A stretch of DNA of 64,000 nucleotides from Streptomyces sp. NBC_01750 (lineage in GTDB: Bacteria > Actinomycetota > Actinomycetes > Streptomycetales > Streptomycetaceae), in the NCBI RefSeq assembly GCF_035918095.1, contig NZ_CP109137.1, positions 6,512,001 through 6,576,000 of the forward strand, given 5' to 3'. Positions within the stretch are counted from its first letter, which is position 1. Each line of letters starts with the position of its first letter. The notes beneath the pieces were generated by a model. It saw only the letters and a program-made list of their open reading frames with translations, did not search any database and was not told where the DNA came from. This document shows, in pieces, positions 59,332 through 64,000 of the stretch. The position numbers and the translations under genes were made by a program.

Positions 59332-60240
59332 ATGACCGCTGATTCCTCTCGCGACCGGCGCTTCGAACGCGCCCTGGACAGTCTGCGCGGACTGTCCGTG
59401 GGAGACGCCCTGGGCTCCCAGTTCTTCGTACCCTCGAACTATCCCCTGCTGAAACAGCGCGAGCTGCCTCCAGGCCTCTGGCAGTGGACCGACGACACAG
59501 AGATGGCCTGCTCGGTACTTGCCGTGCTGGCGGACCACCAGCGGGTGGACCAGGACGTGCTCGCGCGGTCCTTCGCCGAGCACCACGACTTCGACCGCGG
59601 CTACGGCCCTGCCGTCAACCGGATGCTCCGACTGATCAGGGAGGGGGGCGACTGGCGGGAGCTGGCCGCCGAGCTCTTCAACGGCCAGGGCTCATGGGGC
59701 AACGGCTCGGCGATGCGTATCGCACCGCTCGGTGCCTGGTACGCCGGCGACCCGGAACAGGCCACCCACCAGGCCGAAATCTCCTCGTACACCACGCACC
59801 AGCACCGTGAGGCCGTCGTCGGCGCCATGGCCGTCGCGGCGGCCGCCGCGATCGTCGCGGATCCCGCGGGCCCGCCCGGGCCCGAGGAGCTGCTCGACGG
59901 CGTCGTCGCGCTCGTGCCGCGCAGCGCCGTGGGAGCCGGTCTGCGCCGGGCACGGGACATGCTCGACTACAAGGATGCCGGGACTGTCGCCGCCGTCCTC
60001 GGCAGTGGTCGGCGCACCAGTGCGCACGACACCGTGCCGTTCGCACTGTGGTCCGCGGCCCGCTCGCTCAGCGACTTCGAGCGGGTCTTCTGGACGACCG
60101 CACAAGTGGGCGGGGACGTCGATACCACGTGCGCCATCGCCTGTGGCGTGGTGGCGGCGGGCAAGACCGGGCAGCCGTCGGCCGCCTGGCTGGAGCAGAC
60201 CGAACCGCTTCCGGAGTGGGTGCCCGGCCGGCCCCGCTGA
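59332..60240 (+). CDS. ADP-ribosylglycohydrolase family protein
   Basis: A 302-residue DraG/ARH-type protein that removes ADP-ribose from proteins or other targets. Metal/substrate motifs GDALGS, WTDDTEM, GNGSAMRI and GGDVDTTCAI are all present. A TAGAGT hexamer overlaps the phosphatase stop and AGGAAG precedes the ATG. Likely co-transcribed with the phosphatase. Targets unknown. Confidence 0.9.
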   Translation: MTADSSRDRRFERALDSLRGLSVGDALGSQFFVPSNYPLLKQRELPPGLWQWTDDTEMACSVLAVLADHQRVDQDVLARSFAEHHDFDRGYGPAVNRMLRLIREGGDWRELAAELFNGQGSWGNGSAMRIAPLGAWYAGDPEQATHQAEISSYTTHQHREAVVGAMAVAAAAAIVADPAGPPGPEELLDGVVALVPRSAVGAGLRRARDMLDYKDAGTVAAVLGSGRRTSAHDTVPFALWSAARSLSDFERVFWTTAQVGGDVDTTCAIACGVVAAGKTGQPSAAWLEQTEPLPEWVPGRPR

Positions 60241-60247
60241 GCTGCTG

Positions 60248-60274
60248 CCGCCGGGCCGTTGAGCGGCCCGGCGG
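60248..60274 (+). terminator. 11-bp GC hairpin
   Basis: CCGCCGGGCCG (60248-60258) pairs with 60264-60274 around TTGAG, just after the ADP-ribosylglycohydrolase stop. Confidence 0.7.
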
Positions 60275-60436
60275 TCACGGTCCGGCCTCGCGCCCGTATA
60301 CGGGGGCGTGGATCCGGCGTGCCCGGGCTAGCCTGTCCGACACGCCGCGTTGATCATCACGGGCGTGCGCAGACGAACACCGGGTCGTACGCACCGTCCT
60401 GCCGACGTGCACCGCGCCCGGTCAGGAGGGGGTCCC

Positions 60437-62131
60437 GTGTCAGACATACGCGCCACACCGCCCTCGGCTTCCGAGCCCGATCCGGGCACAGAACCGAGCG
60501 TTTCGGTCGCGGAGCCGAAGCAGGCGCCGAAGCGGGTGACGTCCGATCCGTACAAGCCGCCACCCCAGTGGCAGCAATGGCAGTCCAACGAGCCGGCTGC
60601 CTGGGTCGTACGGATACGCCCCAGGCAGCCGGCCGGGGTCGGGGTCGCCACGCTCTGGTCGGCTCTGGCCACGGCCCTGCTCAGCGCGTTTCTGCTGGGT
60701 GACGGAGCGGGTGTGAACCTGCTGATCGTGGCGGTGCCCGCCGCCCTCGGCGCGTACTTCGCAGCCCGCACGGCCGGTCGCCGACTGCGTCCCTGGACCT
60801 GTGTGTGGGCGGCCGGCGGGGTGGTGCTGCTGGCGGTTCCGGTGCTGAGGGACGCAGGCTGGCCGACGTTCCTCGCCGTCGTCGCGGCGCTGGCGGCCGG
60901 ATCCCTGGCTCTGCACGGCGGCCGCAGCTGGCCGGGCGTACTCCTCGGCTCGCTGGGACTGCTGGGCGCGATCGGTTCCGGCATGGCCTGGGGAGCGCGC
61001 GGACTGCGCGAGCGCACGGGCAGCTCGCGCGGCCGCTGGGGCCCGGTGGTCCGTAGCGCAGCGGTCGCGGCAGTGCTGCTGATCGTCTTCGGCGCGCTCT
61101 TCGCCGGCGCCGACGCGGCCTTCGCCGATCTGCTCGGCGGCCTGATCCCGGATATCTCGGTTGCCGACGCCCCCTGGCGCTTCCTTCTCTTCCTGCTCGG
61201 TCTGGTCGGAGCGCTCGCCGCCGCACACACCGCAGCGGCTCCGCTGCGCTGGGACCGCCTCACCGTGCGCCCCGGCCGGGCCCGCGCACGCTGGGAGTGG
61301 GCGCTGCCGCTCATCGTGCTGAATCTGCTCTTCGCCGCCTTCATCGCTGTCCAGCTCGCCGTTCTCTTCGGCGGATACGACACGGTGTTGCGCGAGACCG
61401 GACTGACGTACGCGGAGTACGCGCGGCAGGGCTTCTGGCAGTTGCTCTGGGCCACACTGCTCACGCTGCTCGTGATCGCGCTCGCGCTGCGCTGGGCCCC
61501 GCGCGACGGTGCCCGCGACCGCACTCTGGTCCATGCCGTCCTCGGCACCCTCTGCCTGCTCACCCTGGTCGTGGTCGCCTCGGCGCTGCGCCGGCTGGAT
61601 CTGTACGTCGACGCGTATGGGCTGACGCGGCTCCGGGTGTCGGTGGCGGCGATGGAACTCTGGCTCGGTCTGGTGATCGTCCTGATCATGGCGGCAGGGG
61701 TGTTCGGCGTGAAGTGGCTGCCACGCGCCGTCGCGGCGAGCGCCGCGGTCGCCGTGCTCGCCTTCGGCCTGCTCTCCCCGGACGGAATGGTCGCCGAGCG
61801 GAACGTACAGCGTTACGAGAGCACCGGAAAGATCGACGTCCAGTACTTTCAGGAGCTGTCGGCCGATGCCGTACCGGTCCTGGACAGGCTGCCGGAGCCG
61901 CTTCGCTCCTGCGCCCTGAAGGGCATCGCGGCGAACCTCGAGGGCACGCACAAGCCCTGGTACGCGACCAGTTGGGGCGAGTGGCGGGCGCGGAGGATCC
62001 TGGGGGAGCGGAAGGTCGACACCAGGTATGCCTGCGCGGATCAGGGGCTTCCCGGTATGGAGCGCGATCAGTACGACGAGGACGCCCAGTTCGGCCAGGA
62101 GGGCGAGATCAGCCCGTCCGACGCCCCGTGA
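60437..62131 (+). CDS. DUF4153/DUF4173 multi-pass membrane protein
   Basis: A 564-residue membrane protein with a hydrophilic N-terminal ~75 residues (Pro-rich, PPPQWQQWQSNEP), about eleven to twelve helices, and a ~110-residue C-terminal soluble part. The ADAAFADLL and YVDAYGLTRLRV stretches fit DUF4173/DUF4153 family proteins. GTG 60437 follows AGGAGGGGG. No function is known. Confidence 0.78.
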   Translation: MSDIRATPPSASEPDPGTEPSVSVAEPKQAPKRVTSDPYKPPPQWQQWQSNEPAAWVVRIRPRQPAGVGVATLWSALATALLSAFLLGDGAGVNLLIVAVPAALGAYFAARTAGRRLRPWTCVWAAGGVVLLAVPVLRDAGWPTFLAVVAALAAGSLALHGGRSWPGVLLGSLGLLGAIGSGMAWGARGLRERTGSSRGRWGPVVRSAAVAAVLLIVFGALFAGADAAFADLLGGLIPDISVADAPWRFLLFLLGLVGALAAAHTAAAPLRWDRLTVRPGRARARWEWALPLIVLNLLFAAFIAVQLAVLFGGYDTVLRETGLTYAEYARQGFWQLLWATLLTLLVIALALRWAPRDGARDRTLVHAVLGTLCLLTLVVVASALRRLDLYVDAYGLTRLRVSVAAMELWLGLVIVLIMAAGVFGVKWLPRAVAASAAVAVLAFGLLSPDGMVAERNVQRYESTGKIDVQYFQELSADAVPVLDRLPEPLRSCALKGIAANLEGTHKPWYATSWGEWRARRILGERKVDTRYACADQGLPGMERDQYDEDAQFGQEGEISPSDAP

Positions 62132-62157
62132 GATTCGCCGTTCAAGGAGGCTGAGAT

Positions 62158-62186
62158 ACGGGCCGTGCCCCCCGCGCACGGCCCGT
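62158..62186 (+). terminator. Bidirectional terminator
   Basis: ACGGGCCGTGC pairs exactly with GCACGGCCCGT across a 7-base loop, between the convergent membrane-protein and MFS genes. Confidence 0.85.
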
Positions 62187-62208
62187 ACTCCGGATCGATG
62201 CGGCGGAT

Positions 62209-63765
62209 TTACGCGGCCGGGCCACCTGCGCCCGCCGCCCCGCTGAGCGCCTCCAGGTCACTCTTGCGTACGCGGACGACGAACACCGCGGTCAGCACGG
62301 CGAGTCCGACGAGACCGACTCCGGCCCAGAACGCCGTCGCGATGCCTTCGGCGAGCACCTGGTGCCCCCAGGGCGGCGGCAGTTCGTGCGTCCTGGCGAA
62401 GTGTTCCTTCTGCGCGGGTGTCGAATCCGCGAGAAACGACGGCAGTTGCCGTTCGGCCTCGTTGCGGCTGGCGGTGCTGAAGACGGTCATGAGAATCGAC
62501 AGGCCCAGGGAACCACCCACCATCTGTGTGGCGTTGAGCAAACTGGAGGCCGCGCCCGATTCGTGCTGCGCCACGCCCGAGACCGCCGTGAGTGTCGCCG
62601 TCACGAACACCAGCCCCATGCCGAAGCCGAAGAGCAGCATCGGCCCCAGCACCCCGCCCGCATACGAGCTGCCGGGATCGAGCGCGGTCAGCCATGCCAT
62701 GCCGCTGCCGGTGAACACCGCGCCGGCCGCCAGGAACGGCTTGGGTCCGAGCACCGGCAGCAGCTTCGAGGAGATTCCCGCCGCCGTGACGATCATCACC
62801 GTGACCGGGAGGAAGGCGAGGCCGGAGTTGATAGGGCTGTAGTCCAGCACGTTCTGCACGAACAGGACGATGAAGAAGAACATGCCGAACATTGCCGCGG
62901 CGAGGCTCATCATGATCAGATACGTGCCGGAGCGGTTACGGTCGGCGAACATCCGCAGCGGAGTGATCGGTTCCCGAGCCCGACGCTCGGTCAGTACGAA
63001 GGCGGTGAGGAGCACGATCGCCGCCGCGAACGCGGCGAGAGTGAGCCCGTCGCTCCAGCCGTCCTCGGAAGCCCGGATGAAGCCGTAGACCAGAGAGGCC
63101 ATACCCGCGGTCGAGGTGAGCGCGCCCGCGATGTCGAACCGGCCGGAGTGCTGTTCGGACTCGTTGATGAAGACCGGAGCGAGCACCGCGATCAGGATTC
63201 CGATCGGCAGGTTGACATAGAAGACCCAACGCCAGTTCAGCCACTCGGTGAGCATGCCGCCGGCGAGCAGGCCGATGGCCGCGCCGCTGGCCGAGACCGC
63301 GGCGAAGATGCCGAACGCGCGGTTGCGCTCGGGACCTTCGCGGAAGGTCGTGGTGATGAGAGCGAGCGCCGTGGGTGAGGCGATGGCGCCGCCGACGCCC
63401 TGGAGCGCGCGGGCCGCGAGCATCTGCCAGGGCTCCTGCGCAACGCCGCACAGCAGTGAGGCGAAGGTGAAGAGCAGCACACCGAAGACGAACACTCGCC
63501 GGCGGCCGAGAATGTCGCCCGCGCGGCCGCCGAGCAGCAGCAGCCCCCCGAAGGTGAGGGTGTACGCGTTGACCACCCAGGACAGCTGGGTCGTGGTGAA
63601 CTCGAGAGCCCCTTGGATGTGCGGGAGCGCGATATTCACAATCGTGGTGTCGAGGACCACCATGAGCTGGAGCGCGGCAATGACGGCCAGGGCAATCCCG
63701 GAGCGTCCCTGTCTGCGTGCCGCTCCTGGTTTGCTTGGAGCAGTTAATTGAGAGGTTGTCACCAT
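62209..63765 (-). CDS. DHA2-family MFS drug efflux transporter
   Basis: A 518-residue MFS exporter with 14 predicted helices (EmrB/QacA, DHA2 type). The VLDTTIVNIALPHIQ motif D1 in helix 1 and GRAGDILGRRRVF motif A between helices 2 and 3 are intact. ATG 63765 follows GGGGGA. Divergent from a TetR gene with two shared palindromes; a standard efflux-repressor pair. Substrate unknown. Confidence 0.92.
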   Translation of the reverse strand: MVTTSQLTAPSKPGAARRQGRSGIALAVIAALQLMVVLDTTIVNIALPHIQGALEFTTTQLSWVVNAYTLTFGGLLLLGGRAGDILGRRRVFVFGVLLFTFASLLCGVAQEPWQMLAARALQGVGGAIASPTALALITTTFREGPERNRAFGIFAAVSASGAAIGLLAGGMLTEWLNWRWVFYVNLPIGILIAVLAPVFINESEQHSGRFDIAGALTSTAGMASLVYGFIRASEDGWSDGLTLAAFAAAIVLLTAFVLTERRAREPITPLRMFADRNRSGTYLIMMSLAAAMFGMFFFIVLFVQNVLDYSPINSGLAFLPVTVMIVTAAGISSKLLPVLGPKPFLAAGAVFTGSGMAWLTALDPGSSYAGGVLGPMLLFGFGMGLVFVTATLTAVSGVAQHESGAASSLLNATQMVGGSLGLSILMTVFSTASRNEAERQLPSFLADSTPAQKEHFARTHELPPPWGHQVLAEGIATAFWAGVGLVGLAVLTAVFVVRVRKSDLEALSGAAGAGGPAA

Positions 63766-63784
63766 CGTCCCCCACAAGTGAGTT

Positions 63785-63804
63785 AGTGAACGCATCCGTT
63801 CACT
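63785..63804 (+). promoter_or_regulatory. TetR-type operator 1
   Basis: AGTGAACG-CATC-CGTTCACT, 8-base arms, 20 bases before the MFS start, so binding would block the MFS transcript. Confidence 0.8.
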
Positions 63805-63831
63805 GTCCCGTCAACCGTAGAGAGTCCCCCT

Positions 63832-63853
63832 CAGTGAACGCAAGCGTTCACTG
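63832..63853 (+). promoter_or_regulatory. TetR-type operator 2
   Basis: CAGTGAACGC-AA-GCGTTCACTG, 10-base arms, same core as operator 1; starts 48 bases (core to core) from it and 30 bases before the TetR ATG. Confidence 0.82.
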
Positions 63854-63882
63854 CAGCTCCTGTCCCCAACGGAGAGAAGAAG

Positions 63883-64000
63883 ATGGCCAATTCGCGCTGG
63901 ACTGCCGCCGCCGAGACGCCCCGGGTCTCGCTGCGCCGTCGGGGACCCGTGCTGGAGCGCGCGATCCTCGACGCCGCTCTGGAGCAGTTGAGTACGGTCG
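63883..64000 (+). CDS. TetR-family regulator (3' truncated by window)
   Basis: Only the first 39 residues are visible: MANSRWTAAAETPRVSLRRR, then GPVLERAILDAALEQLSTV, the first helix of a TetR DNA-binding domain. AGAGAAG precedes the ATG. Divergent from the MFS gene with two matching palindromes in between, which makes repressor of that gene and of itself likely. The family call rests on the start and context. Confidence 0.75.
   Translation, partial: MANSRWTAAAETPRVSLRRRGPVLERAILDAALEQLSTV

Overview
The window is high-GC actinobacterial DNA and is almost certainly a chromosomal segment of a Streptomyces. The gene order (rodZ-like, rimO, pgsA, cinA, clgR, dps, nei, lhr, recA-recX, gluABCD, gluRK, miaB, miaA, dapF, rsh, hflX, dinG/lexA, nrdRJ) is the conserved core arrangement around recA in that genus. 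GTG starts are frequent and several start codons lie 6-7 bases behind a -10 hexamer. I saw no rRNA, tRNA, CRISPR array, insertion sequence or prophage.

Layout. 1-4.7 kb: end of a RodZ-like protein, then the overlapping rimO-pgsA-cinA run, clgR (protease-gene activator), a Dps ferritin and a small membrane protein. 4.6-11 kb (minus): SDR, Nei-type glycosylase and the 1544-residue helicase Lhr. 11-15.8 kb: AraC regulator with AzlCD, an alpha/alpha-toroid protein, DUF3046 and an AI-2E family protein. 15.9-17.8 kb: LexA-type site, recA, recX. 18-20.7 kb (minus): FAD hydroxylase, then a 28-codon cysteine leader peptide followed by cysteine dioxygenase and rhodanese. 20.9-27.7 kb: glutamate ABC importer gluABCD, divergent two-component pair gluRK and an orphan TAXI binding protein. 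27.8-38.7 kb: tRNA modification (miaB, miaA), dapF, an Rsh protein with an altered synthetase site, an M1 peptidase and hflX. 38.8-41.4 kb: two tandem secreted trypsin-like lipoproteins. 41.7-47.6 kb: a four-gene NRPS-independent siderophore (NIS) operon. 47.7-54.7 kb: dinG, lexA, nrdR, nrdJ, with LexA and NrdR sites. 54.7-64 kb: accessory genes (SnoaL-like, TerD, two decayed genes, arylamine acetyltransferase, phosphatase, ADP-ribosylglycohydrolase, DUF4153/4173 protein) and a divergent MFS/TetR pair cut by the window end.

Working together: recA, recX, lexA, dinG, nei and lhr form a DNA-damage neighbourhood, with nrdRJ supplying deoxynucleotides. gluABCD with gluRK is a sense-and-import unit. 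The most unusual items are the cysteine leader, whose last codons are exactly complementary to the Shine-Dalgarno of the next gene, and a NIS operon that resembles the rhizobactin 1021/schizokinen set but lacks the decarboxylase and N-monooxygenase. The others are the Rsh protein with an intact hydrolase but substituted synthetase residues, two gene relics next to one intact acetyltransferase, and a structured terminator-ended intergenic RNA candidate near 55.4 kb.
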